Source: Voacanga thouarsii
Taxonomy: Eukaryota > Streptophyta > Magnoliopsida > Gentianales > Apocynaceae
DNA: 64,000 nucleotides
Reading direction: 5' to 3'
Assembly (NCBI GenBank): GCA_026120185.1
Contig: JANUWF010002278.1
Span: 1,022,501 to 1,086,500 of the forward strand
The notes under the pieces: model-generated
What the model was told of the DNA's origin: nothing
The model's input: only the letters and a program-made list of their open reading frames with translations
Database searches by the model: none
Shown: piece by piece, positions 1-10,486 of the stretch
How the letters are laid out: each line of letters starts with the position of its first letter
How positions within the stretch are numbered: the stretch's first letter is position 1
Translations under genes and position numbers: made by a program

Positions 1-10
1 TTAATATCTA

Positions 11-290
11 TAAAAATTCTCAAAACCTAATGTATTTACAAAAATAGGCATGTCAAATTAACAGTCTAATTGCTAGATTTGTTTAAATTGTTAAGAAAAG
101 TGTTGTGGCCAAATTTAAAAGTAATTGGATATATTTTAGCACATAATCTATGTAAAAATGTCCAAAACCTAATGCATTTATATAAAGAGGTGTATCAAAT
201 CAACAATCCAACCATTAGATTTTTTTTAAATTGCTCAAGAAATATTATGATAAAATTTTAAGATAATCGGATATATTTTATCACATAATT
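11..290. repeat. Diverged AT-rich tandem duplication, period about 141 bp
   Basis: Two diverged direct copies lie side by side. The first starts near 11 and the second near 152; both contain a CAAAACCTAATG core followed by a GGATATATTTTA core. From 300 to 490 there follow shorter imperfect repeats of about 60-70 bp built on AATTTAGAGAC and ACAAAATT. No coding potential is convincing here. The block may be internal or subterminal repeat sequence of the element that ends at 875, but that link is inference. Confidence 0.5.
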
Positions 291-489
291 TAACATAATC
301 TGATATGGGGCATATTGTATACATTTAAAAATTTAGAGACTAATTTGTAAAATTTTTAAGGACATGCTATAAATATTTCAAAATTTAGAGACCAATTTAC
401 AAAATTTTGAGGTCATTTTGTAATTACAAAAAAATTTAAAATTAATTCACAAAATTCTTAGGTCATATTGTAAATATTTAAAAATTTAA

Positions 490-875
490 GAACATGTATG
501 AGCTAGGAAATGCAAATTTTGTCGCTAAAATATAGTTAATAGTGATAAAAGTTAATATTTTTAGTTAGGAAATTTATTTTCGTCATAGATGAAACATCAC
601 TGTGATGAAAATTTAGCAAATAAATGAAGTTTCGTCACTAATGATGCATCATTAGCGAGAAAATATAAATTTCCATTGCTAATACACTTATTTCCTAGTT
701 AAAGCTATCACTTTTACCTTGGAAATAAAATTTTTGTCGCCAAAGGTCATAACCAATATCGACAAAAAAAATTTATCGCTAAAAAAAAAAAAAATTCTTG
801 CTCAAGGGAACTTTTAGAGCCAAAAAAGATTTCCTAACTAAAGTTTTGTCGCCACTATTTCATTTTCTTGTAATG
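490..875. mobile_element. CACTA-like transposon terminus (degenerate, non-autonomous)
   Basis: The right edge reads CTTGTAATG on the plus strand, which on the minus strand is CATTACAAGAAAAT. This is one base from the CACTACAAGAAAA terminus common in plant CACTA elements (known from the family). Inward of it are repeated short motifs in both orientations, such as GTCGCTA and TTTCGTC, with GCTAGGAAAT near 490 and the related TTTCCTAACTAAAG near 830; such subterminal repeats are typical of CACTA ends. I could not find the opposite terminus or a 3-bp target duplication, so the left limit is arbitrary and the element may be truncated or extend left of the window. Confidence 0.4.
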
Positions 876-1671
876 TCACTCGAGAGAATGCAACCAATTT
901 TGGGCACGTACATCTCCATTTTTTTCACTCACTTAGTCCCTATCTACTCACCCTAAAGTTAGGACAAGTTTAGAAATTACCATCACCAAAAATAAAAACA
1001 GCTATTCATCTTCCTTTTACCTCATCATATCAACCTCATCAAAGCTCAAAAAACAAAGTTTTAAACATATAATGAACATAAATAAGAATAACTCTAATTC
1101 TCAGAACTTAAGCATATCTAACCTAATATACAAGTTAACCACGAATTAATGTAACCAAGTAAGAGTTATGACAAATTTCAAAGTATAAACAACAACTACT
1201 TCATCAATGAATTCCAACATAATTCCTTTCAAATTCTAGCAAAAATCGAAAAAATTGGCCCCAAAATTCAACAAAACTTCATTAAATCAACATAAAAGTC
1301 TTTGGCAAGAATTCACCAATCTCTCCTCCATATTTAAAGTGGACAATATCCTCATTAGCCTAAAAATAATGCTAAAAACCATAGCCAAATGACTAAAAAG
1401 ATAAGAGAGAAAGTAAAAGTGATACTCCCCAAGCATTAAACTCCAACAAAGGTAAGTGAATCCTTTTATTAGAGTAAGATAGAATCAGTGCATTTCAAGA
1501 GAGAGTTTTTAAAGATCCTACCAAAGAAAAATAAAACATACCACAAAAGTATAAAAGAAAATAAAGAGTTACTAAAACAAACTAAAGGAAAATAATAGAC
1601 ACAAAAACTAAAAAGAAAAGAACAAAAGAAAATAAATTGGAAAAAAAAAAAGGCAAAAGGAATTGTCACTC
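876..1671 (-). other. Probable 3' untranslated tail of the Tat/Athila gypsy element
   Basis: This stretch continues on the minus strand directly after the end of the integrase reading frame at about 1672. It is stop-rich and U-rich as minus-strand RNA, without a credible ORF. Around 1325-1355 the minus strand has a GAGGATATTGTCC motif followed by TTTAAATATGGAGGAG, and near 1426 a TTGGGGAG run. Tat/Athila-clade elements carry similar purine-rich, polypurine-tract-like motifs after pol (family knowledge). The matching 3' LTR was not recognised and is presumably left of the window or lost. Confidence 0.4.
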
Positions 1672-1886
1672 ATGAAGTGTAGCATCAAGCCAATCTGGTG
1701 ACCCAAAATTTTTTCTAAAGTAGTGCTTCAAACGATTATCGTTAACATTAAAGGTCTCCTTCTCAGGATGGAAAACTTCAATAGCTCCAAAGGGAAAAAC
1801 CTTACTTGCTAGAGATGGGCCAGACTACCCTGATCTTAATTCACTAGGGAATAGCCTCAATCTCAAATTGAACAACCAACCTTGAT
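1672..1886 (-). pseudogene. Gypsy integrase, C-terminal fragment (Tat/Athila clade)
   Basis: The minus strand translates to an integrase C-terminal domain: LFNLRLRLFPSELRS, then SGP, then a VFPFGAIEVFHPEKETF stretch, ending shortly after. This is the tail of the Ty3/gypsy pol polyprotein of the Tat/Athila clade, the domain that helps place the cDNA in the host chromosome. It joins in orientation and order with the integrase fragment at 25873-26820; the Tekay-type solo LTR and everything nested in it separate the two. A premature stop lies inside the domain (between LRSG and SGP). The flanks of the interruption (TTGAT and TTAGT) match only partly, as for an aged 5-bp target duplication. Confidence 0.75.
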
Positions 1887-2780
1887 TGTAACACCCCATC
1901 TTTTTACTTCCAATTTGCTACTACCTGCAATGGGATGAGAATTTAAATCAACGGCCAGAACAAAAGTTGATCAGTGTATTGAGACGAATACTTTGGTGAA
2001 ATAAAATTTTGTCAGGACATGGATGTAATTATTAGATTTGTTCTACCCGTACCCTAAATTTTTGGAAGGCTATTAAGATTAATAAAATAAGAATTTTAGA
2101 GTACTTTAGAAAAAGAAATTGATCAGTACAATGAGACGCACGTTATTGTACTGATGCACGTTGCACGTTATTGTACTGACGCACGTTTTGCACCAAAACG
2201 TGCTACATGGGGTATCGAGGGTATTTTCGTCATTTTGACCGCATTCGTGACTTCAGCCGCGAATTTGACCAGGTAGAGAGGGAATTGAAGAATTTAAGTG
2301 TTACCAATGGATTCAGTGAAATTTTTGGAGTTGGATAGTAAAATAAAATATTTTTCCATTACGGACTCGATTTTGGTCATTTATGAAGAAAATAGAAAAT
2401 TACGGTTGGAAATGGGACGTGTGACTTCTTATGATTGGTGAATGAAAATAAGTGTCATTTAGTGATTGGTTAATGAAGACAAGTGCTTCTATTTGATTGG
2501 TTGTAATAAGTTGAGATAATTTAGAAGGCCTACAAGAAATAAATAACAATGGCCCACAAGCATGACAAGTTTGACCAAGTTTGACCACCTTTTTTACCTC
2601 ATTTGACCAAGCTTAATTAAGCTTTATTTGAGCAAGTTAATCAAGGTTGATTATGTATGGCCATGTAAGATTAGAAAATATCTATAATGTTCTAAGAATT
2701 TCTACCTTTTTCTATTAGCTTTTCAAAGCTTCTAAATTCTAAAAGTTTCCATAAGCTTCCTATGTAAGCTTCTTGGACAT

Positions 2781-2790
2781 CTATAAATAG
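2781..2790 (+). promoter_or_regulatory. TATA box of Tekay-type LTR copy 1
   Basis: CTATAAATAG stands about 900 bp into the LTR and is followed by AGCCAGAATTTCG. The same arrangement occurs at 11535-11544 in copy 2. Conservation between copies and the consensus fit suggest the U3/R promoter of the LTR. Confidence 0.6.
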
Positions 2791-4532
2791 GCCATGAAGG
2801 CCTGCTGAAATAGCTTTAGATAGCCAGAATTTCGCAGCAAACAAGGAAGGAAAAGAGAAGAGAAAGGAAAAAGAAAATAGAGAAGAGAGAGGGAGGAAAT
2901 TCGGGTAATAGAGAGGAGAAAGAGAGAGAAGGAAAAACAAGAAGATGCTTGGGATGTTTAGCTTCCAAACACAGCAAAGAAAAGGTAAGGATCTACCTTG
3001 CTTAAAGTAAAGTTATTATATAAAGCATGGAGATCATTTTGGTATACATATTATGAAAGGTTATGTATGAAGTATGGAAACTAGCAAGGTGAAGTTGTGT
3101 GAAAATATGTTATGATTGAGGCTGCCGGTTTTCTTGTTGTACTATGGTGAAATTTTCTATTTTATGTATGACTGGAAATCAGTAGCTTTAAGGGTGATAA
3201 AAGGGAGATTGGATTGAATAAATTCAAATAATAAACAAGGAATGAAGGTATAATGTGTTTTGCTGGACGATGGGTTTAATTCCAGAAAGTTATGGAAGGT
3301 TTTATGTCTAGTAAATCTGTAACGTTTCTGGATTTAAAAAAATCAGGCATATATCTTTGTAGCTAAGGATCATAGAGACATTTTAGAATAATTTTGAGGT
3401 TAATCAGATTTACGAATCAAAAGTTATGGTGAAACTAGTAAAAGGTGTCAAATCAGTAACGGGATTTTACTACTGGATCTTTGTGTTCAAAACTAAACAA
3501 AATGGACAACAGAATTGGTACTCCATGAATTGAAACTTTTAAAGGAATGTCTTAAGGATATTTTACAATTGGTTTGACATCATTTGGATTTGTGGATTAA
3601 AAGTTATGGGCAAAACAAGTTAGGGTGTCAAACTGGAAAATTGCAAAATGTTAAGGAAAGAATTGATAGTGAAACTAAGTCAAAACTACTAAGGCTGTTT
3701 TTGCCCAGTACCAAGATATTGGAACCAGAAATCTAAAAATGGCCTATACTAAATTAAATTTAAGAGTCTTACGGTCATTTTTTTATATCATGGAGCCAAA
3801 TCAGAGCTGTAAATTGAAAGTTATGTGTAAAACAAAATGCTGTGTCAAACCAGTGAAATTCCAGAAAGTAGTCCGAAAATGAATGGACTTAAGGGTGACT
3901 ATTTATGTGATTTTGGATAAATTAATTGGGGAAACATGAAGTGAATCCCTTGTTTATGAAGGGAGGAAGGATGTGGAAAAAGGAAAACGAAAGAATTGAT
4001 CAAAAGATGGAAAAACGACGCAAACGAAAGTTAAACATTTTTCGTGACCGATAGCTAACCACCGGCCTCGTTGGCTAACCATCGACCCCATCAACTAAAT
4101 GAAAGTTGAACGTCGGCTAACTGTAGGGCATGTCGGCCACACATCGGCTACCCATCAGCTATTTTTCGGCCAAACACGAATTGACCCGAAAACGATATTT
4201 GATGTAGGCTTAGCGATAAACGGTTAACGAAACATCGTAAACAGTAGAAACGAAGGTTAAATGGCCATGAACAAAAATGATTGCTTAGGACACGAGGTGA
4301 GTCCCTTGGATTTCTAAAACTCTTTTAAAGTTAGTGTGCATTGTTTTTCCATGAAATGCTATATTATTTACCGTTTGGAATATTTTATAGAAATAGGTTT
4401 GGAAATATTGAATTTAATCCTCTTTTAAGATTAGAATTTTGGATTTCCTTAAATGAGTTCCTTTTTGGAATCGGATATTTGGAAAATATTCCAAATGTCC
4501 TTATTGGAATATTTTATGAAATCCTTTGGAAC

Positions 4533-6250
4533 TGTTAGTGTTGTGCCCTAAAGGTAATCACTTGTACATTGTATATGACACATTTTCTTTTAATAAAAGG
4601 TATTATTTATCTTACAGTTTCTTATGTTTACTTTAAGTAATATAACTGTTCGATAAAGTCCCTAGTACAACACTGTGTTAAGGAAATCATGATATGAGAT
4701 TCCTACTACACTGGATGGTGTTGGTACTTAAATAGTCTCTAGTCGTAGTATTAATGAAACAGGACATCATTAATGTGTTAAGACTAACATGTGTTAGACT
4801 TCCTGATTTGATCAGGCGGTAGTTCTCATAACCGTGAGTATTGAGATACTCAAAGTTAACACATGGATGCTTGTTAATGAAACAAGTTCATTGGATGACC
4901 TAGCTTTGAGATAATCACATGGATAACTCTTTAGTGCCAGTGATATAATCTCAATATAGCAAACATGCAAGTATCCTTAGACTTGAGATCTCCAAGATAC
5001 TTTGTTTACTGAGCCTTGTACTTTAATTCTAATTTACAGAACTCGATCGAGGGCCGCCTATAGGATTGATATTGGGTACATTATGAGGTAAACGAAAGTA
5101 GTTAAGAGGGTCAATAAAGGATTCAATACTCCTAATAGTATGGGCGAATATCTCACGGCCACTTGTAGGAATTACTATTCGAAAAGTCCTTGGCCAAGGC
5201 AAATTGTGTATCGGAAATAGTTCCAATTGATACACATCTAGAGTAGTAGGTTCCTGGTACAAGTACTATTGTATTTGGGCCAAAATTATTTCTGAAGGGA
5301 GTTGGCACTAATTCTGTACTCCAAATCGAATGAGATATTGTATGGTGAAAGGAGTTAATTGCACTGAAGTTTGTTATTGAAGGGTTCATGTCAAGCCACT
5401 TGACTTCCTGGACTCTTGGGTGGTCATAATGTGTTGCTAGATACTGTTCATGATCTGGAAATATAGGTTTATTAATCGATGAATTAATAAACCAATCCTG
5501 ATTAGAATTAATAGAATTAGTTCTAATTAATTATGGATTATTAATCTTAAAGACGTTTGGATTAATTCATGTTCTCTACCAATTGATTGGGAAACCTAAG
5601 AGGTTACACACAATGGGGGATTATATACTCAAGATATTATTTGATAACATAGTGGGGTTAATTGAGAGAAAGAGAAGTTGTTGTGGACAAATTTAATTAG
5701 TTATAATTTGTGGCCCAAATTGTAATTGTGAGAACTTGATGTTTCCAATTACAATTAAGGAATTCTAATAGGATTAGAATTCTCAATTTTGGGAAGGGAA
5801 TTTATGTGATATATAGTAGATATAACACACAAAAATCCTAGCTAATGAGACACACGAAATCCCCAGCCAAGTCACACGTTTTTCCCTTCTTCTCTCTCCC
5901 TCTCATTTTGCTGAAAACAAGAGAACCCTAGCCGCCATTATTGTTTCTGCTAACACAGGAAATTTTGATGCTTGAGTGTATCCTTTGTGTAGATCACTGT
6001 TTGAAATAATCACACACTGTGATTATAGTGGTTAGACGTTCAACTCACGTGGAGTTTGATCATGAGGATTGCTGGATCGCGCCCCTTTTTTGAAGAAGAA
6101 ATTTTTATTCTTCGAACAATCAGCCAAAGGTAAAAGCTGTTACCTTTACTCTCTTTATGTCTTGTTTTCCACACATAGACGAGTCCTGGGAGGATATCTC
6201 GTTTTATTTTCTGCTGCACCGTATACGATACGAGCCCGAGATAACCAACA
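4533..6250 (+). repeat. 5' LTR of Copia A
   Basis: It starts TGTTAGTGTTGTGCCC and ends GATAACCAACA, immediately before the primer binding site. It is 1718 bp long, the same as the 3' LTR once that LTR's hAT insertion is removed. A TATA-like GATATATAGTA near 5817 could be the promoter. Small minus-strand ORFs inside (5029-5389) recur at the equivalent place in the 3' LTR and are chance shadows of conserved LTR sequence. Confidence 0.93.
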
Positions 6251-6251
6251 G

Positions 6252-6264
6252 TGGTATCAGAGCC
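6252..6264 (+). promoter_or_regulatory. Primer binding site of Copia A
   Basis: TGGTATCAGAGCC lies one base after the LTR. It is the common plant copia primer site complementary to the 3' end of initiator tRNA-Met, used to start minus-strand DNA synthesis. Confidence 0.9.
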
Positions 6265-8066
6265 ATGCTATGTGTGGTCTACGGATATTGTTTTGGCATG
6301 AAAAACTATTTTCATGTTTGTCTTTGTTTGCTGTGAAAATCATTTTCACTCGTGTCGAAATTGTTTTGATCTTTATGGGTTGGGTCCGTAGCACAATATG
6401 ATTGTGTAAAAGTCACAGCGTATTTCGAAAATATGCTTTCTTTTGTGCTGAAAATTTCTGCAGCAAAAACGTTTTTCTGCAACATGGGTGTTGTCCTCCG
6501 TTTCATCTTAATTTTTCGTTTTGATTTTGTTAAACTAACAAATTGGTTGTTATTTATAGCTTCAAAACAAAAAATACAGCTGAGAATTGTTCTCACTAAA
6601 AATTTGCAGAAGAAGAAAGCACCAGAAATTATTTCTGGAAGTTTTTGAAAAATCACCGCCATTGTTTTAGAACACAAGCGACGCCGACTCCGACTTCCAA
6701 GCCGGTGCCGGTTCTATTCTGTTCGCGATGTCCGAAAATCGTTTTTGGAAGAGAAAATTTTTTTGGAAATCATAACAGAGTTGGCACCGGCTCCGACTTC
6801 CAAACCGGCGCCAGTTCTGCTCTGTTTATGATCTCCTGGTATTTAAAAAAAAAAAAATTGGAACAGAATTTTAGAAGGGAAAATCTCATTTGATGAGAAA
6901 TGAGACCTAAAAGTATTTTCTCAAAATTAGTTTTGAGACAAACAATTTTGTTTTTCAAAATAATGATTTTGAAAATCTAAAATTAGTGTATCTTTCTAAA
7001 ATGGTGATTTTAGAATTCTGTTTTGTCTTTCCAAAATAGTGATTTTGGAATGATAAAGTATATGTTTATTTTGTTTAAGCATAGTCAATGGCATGGTGGA
7101 TGGTTATGGACTAAAACCAATTATATCTGTTCATGCATTTTACAGGTTTGGTTTTATGAAATAGAGCATGCGTGTCTTGCCTTCTCTAGAATTCTTGTGT
7201 AATTCTCTTCTCATCTAACTCCCCTCGAATATAATTCGAGGTTTTCTCTCTTTAGGAAATTATGTAATTAGTTTACATAGGTTAGATAGGAGTAGAATTA
7301 TTCCATTCTAGAGATGGCAACCAAAACAAGGCGAGGAGGTAAGACCTTCTACTTAAATCATGCATGAACACATAGGGTTAACTATATTAATTTCTTTTAT
7401 GGCTCAAAGAAATTAATTGAGGGTAAAAGTCCATAACCATACCACGTAATCACTTTATTACCATGATTATCAATTATGTGATTTATTGATTTTTATGCAT
7501 GTCATTCAACGAAATCACTAAAAGGAACAAATCCCTCAAATAATATTAAACCTAATTCATTCCGTTAATATAGTAAGAACGAGAGTTCTTTTTTAAGACC
7601 AGATTGTTGGGCAAACTCAAGCCTACTTGACATTGGACATGTTCAAGCTATGGAATTAAATTCCAGATTAATGGGTCGGGTTTAACTAAGTTCTTTATCC
7701 CGGTTGGGCAAACTCAAGCATAAAGAAATTTAGAGGAAAAGTTGGGGTAGCCCAAAAGGCTTTAAGATTAAAAGCTGTTAATCACCCAATGATCCGGTAG
7801 TTACATACGATGTAATTGGTATTGGATACCTACCAATGCACTTAAGGATGGCTTGTTAGGCAAACCCAAGGTTATTCTTAAGGAATTCGGATACCAGTCC
7901 ACTAGGAAAGCTTCCAACGGGCTTTCCCGAATCAATAGTGGGGGCTATTGGTTTGAGTAACATAGTGGAGTAAAATTGTGTTTAATTGAAGTCCTAATTA
8001 TTTGCATATCATTTGCATATACAAGTAGCTAATGTTCTCTATCTTTACATCTAGGTCACTTGCATC
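6265..8066 (+). other. Untranslated leader of Copia A
   Basis: About 1.8 kb between the primer site and the gag start without a credible gene. Two related GC-rich patches (about 6680-6730 and 6780-6825) each pair a CCGGTGCCGG or CCGGCGCC motif with a CTCCGACTTCCAA motif. These are direct repeats roughly 105 bp apart in otherwise AT-rich DNA. From 7600 to 7950 there is a second set of recurring phrases around GGGCAAACTCAAGC. Short ORFs here overlap on both strands and I do not call them genes. Confidence 0.6.
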
Positions 8067-10486
8067 ATGTCAACAAACTTGAACTTACGTAGCATCTTGG
8101 AAACCAACAAGTTAACCGAATCAAACTATCTTAACTGGTATAGAAATTTGAGAATTGTTCTCAAATCAGAAAAGTTGCTCTACGTGCTAGATGTTCCTAT
8201 TCCACCAACACCAACCCAAAATGCTCATACTGATGAGCATGTTGTCCATAGAAGGTATAAGGAGGATAGTGATACAGCATCATGTATTATACTGGCATCC
8301 ATGACTCTTGAGTTGCAAAAACAGCACGAGCATATGGATGCTCAATCGATCATTTTACATCTTCGAGAGCTGTTTGATGCCCAAGCCATAATTGAGATAT
8401 ATGAGATCTCGAAGCAACTATTTCATTGCAAAATGGCAGAGAGTTCTTCTATGGCCTCTCATGGGTTGAAGATGTTGGGCTTGATCGAGAAGCTTGGATC
8501 TCTCGGGTTTGCAATGGATCATGACTTAAGTGTTGACTTAATTTTACAATCTTTGCCTAATAGTTTCTCACAATTTGTGATTAACTATCAGATGAACAAG
8601 ATTGTGTCCACCATTCCTGAATTGATCAATCTTCTCAAAACTGCAGAGTCCTCTATGAAGAAGGATTCCAATGCAGTTTTAATGGTAGAATCTTCCTCTT
8701 CTAAAAAGAAAGTTCAAAAGAAGAAGAAGAAGGCTCCCATGAAGGCCAAAAGTGGTGTGAACAAGAAGGATGCAGCTACCAAGGGCACATGCCATCATTG
8801 TGGGAAGATGGGCTATTGGTGGCGCAACTGCAAAGCCTACTTGGAGACCATCAAAGACAAGAAGCAGAAGGAGAAGCTTACAAGGACTTCTACTTCTTCT
8901 CCAGGTATGTTTATGATTGAAATAAATACTGCCTTTAAAAATGAGATATGGGTATTAGATACCGGATGTGGATCTCATTTGTGCAATAACTTGCAGGGAC
9001 TAAAGAGCAGTAGAAGGCTAGATAAAGGTAATATGGACCTACGTACTGCAAATGGGGCAAAGATTGCTGCACTTGCTGTGAGGACATACGAGCTGAACCT
9101 GCCTTCGGAATTAATTCTAGAACTGCAAAACTATTATTATGTACCAGTTTTAATGAAAAACATTATCTCAGTTACGTGTTTAGAATTTTGTGGATTTCAT
9201 TTAATAGTTAAGAATAAATGTTATTCTTTTTCATTGAATGATATTCACTATGGTTCAGCAACTTTGGTTAATGGTTTACATGTTCACTTGGATAATCCAA
9301 TTCTTAATATAAACAATAAGAAAACTAAACTGGATAACTCTAACACCTCTTACTTATGGCATTATCGTTTAGGCCATGTAAACGAAAACCGTATTTCTAA
9401 GTTAGACAAGCTTGGTGACTTAGGGTCATTTGATTATGAATCATATGACATATGTAAATCTTGTTTACTAGGTAAAATGACTAAAACTCCTTTTCTAGGA
9501 AAAGGAGAACGGGCCAAGGAGTTATTCGAACTCATACATTCTGATGTATGTGGCCCAATGTCAATACAGGCAAGAGGAGGTTACAACTATTTCATAACAT
9601 TTATCGATGACTTTTCACAATACGGGCATTTATATTTAATGAAATACAAATCTGAGGCCTTTGAAAGGTTCAAAGACTTCAAGAATGAAATAGAGAAACA
9701 ACTTGGCAAAAGTATTAAGATTCTAAGATCTAATCGAGAAGGAGAATACTTTAGCCGAGAGTTTCTGAGTTATCTTAGAGATAATGGGATATTATCTCAA
9801 TGGACTCCACCACATACACTTTAACATAACGGTGTATCTGAGAGAATGAATCGAACCCTTTTAGACATAGTACGGACCATGATGGCTTCTACAGACCTAC
9901 CAAAATTGTTTTGGGGGCATGCACTAGAGACTTCTGTTTTCCGACAAAATCGGTTGATACTACCCCATTTGAGATGTTCTTTGGTAAGAGACCAAAGTTA
10001 TCTTACTTGTGAGTATGGGGTTGTCCTACCTTTGTTAAAAGGCCACAATCAGACAAACTTGATAGTAAGTCTGACAAGTGTTTGTTTGTGGGATATCTAA
10101 AAGAATCTTTCAGATATTACTTCTATCAACCCTCCGAAAACAAATTGTTTGTTTCGAAGCATGCAGTCTTCTTAGAGAATGAGCACATGCTCAAGGGGGA
10201 CAGTGGGAGTAAAATTGAACTTAGTGAAGTTCATGAAAATCAAACAAACAAGGATCAACCATCAAACCCCACATCTATTGAGAGAATAGATAAACCTTCT
10301 AATACACAAGAACCTCGTAGATCTAGTAGGATACATGTAACACCTGAGAGATATGGATTTCTTATTAGTGACCACAATGATGTATTGCTCATAGATGAAG
10401 ATAAGCCTACTACCTACAAGGATGTTCTAAATAGTTCAGAATCTGGCAAATAACTTGAGGCCATGAAGTCAGAGATGGATTCCATC
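8067..10486 (+). pseudogene. Copia A gag-protease-integrase (broken)
   Basis: The start is the ATG of MSTNLNLRSILETNK; the gag domain includes SNYLNWYRNLRIVL. A CX2CX4HX4C zinc knuckle spans residues 242-255, but its histidine is tyrosine (Y250). The protease motif is D298-T-G. The integrase has the pre-integrase LWHYRLGH motif, then D493 in HSDVCGP, N556 where the second catalytic aspartate should be (RSNREGEY), and E592 after a stop. The spacing between positions 556 and 592 is the expected 35 residues, so the family is clear and the D-to-N change should inactivate it. TAA at 9822-9824 replaces a codon that is Q in relatives. A frameshift near 9945 moves the rest into the next frame up to 10453, where TAA interrupts the join to LEAMKSEMDSI. 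The Tekay-type solo LTR follows at 10487. Confidence 0.9.

Noticed and set aside
1..1671. A 3' LTR of the Tat/Athila gypsy in the left end of the window
   Set aside because: No alignment by eye with the 5' LTR at 31833-33280; a CACTA-like end and repeats occupy part of the space.
876..1671. An env-like third ORF of the Tat/Athila element
   Set aside because: No open frame, signal peptide or membrane segment that could be trusted.
1469..2940. Minus-strand ORFs 1469-1669, 2400-2588 and 2692-2940
   Set aside because: Low-complexity readings of A-rich or purine-rich LTR and untranslated sequence.
5029..5389. Minus-strand ORF pair in the Copia A 5' LTR, repeated at 16336-16678
   Set aside because: Their recurrence is explained by the two LTRs; the peptides show no family resemblance.
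6312..6958. Overlapping ORFs on both strands in the Copia A leader (for example 6312-6677 minus)
   Set aside because: No domain, mutual overlap on opposite strands, and location in an untranslated leader.
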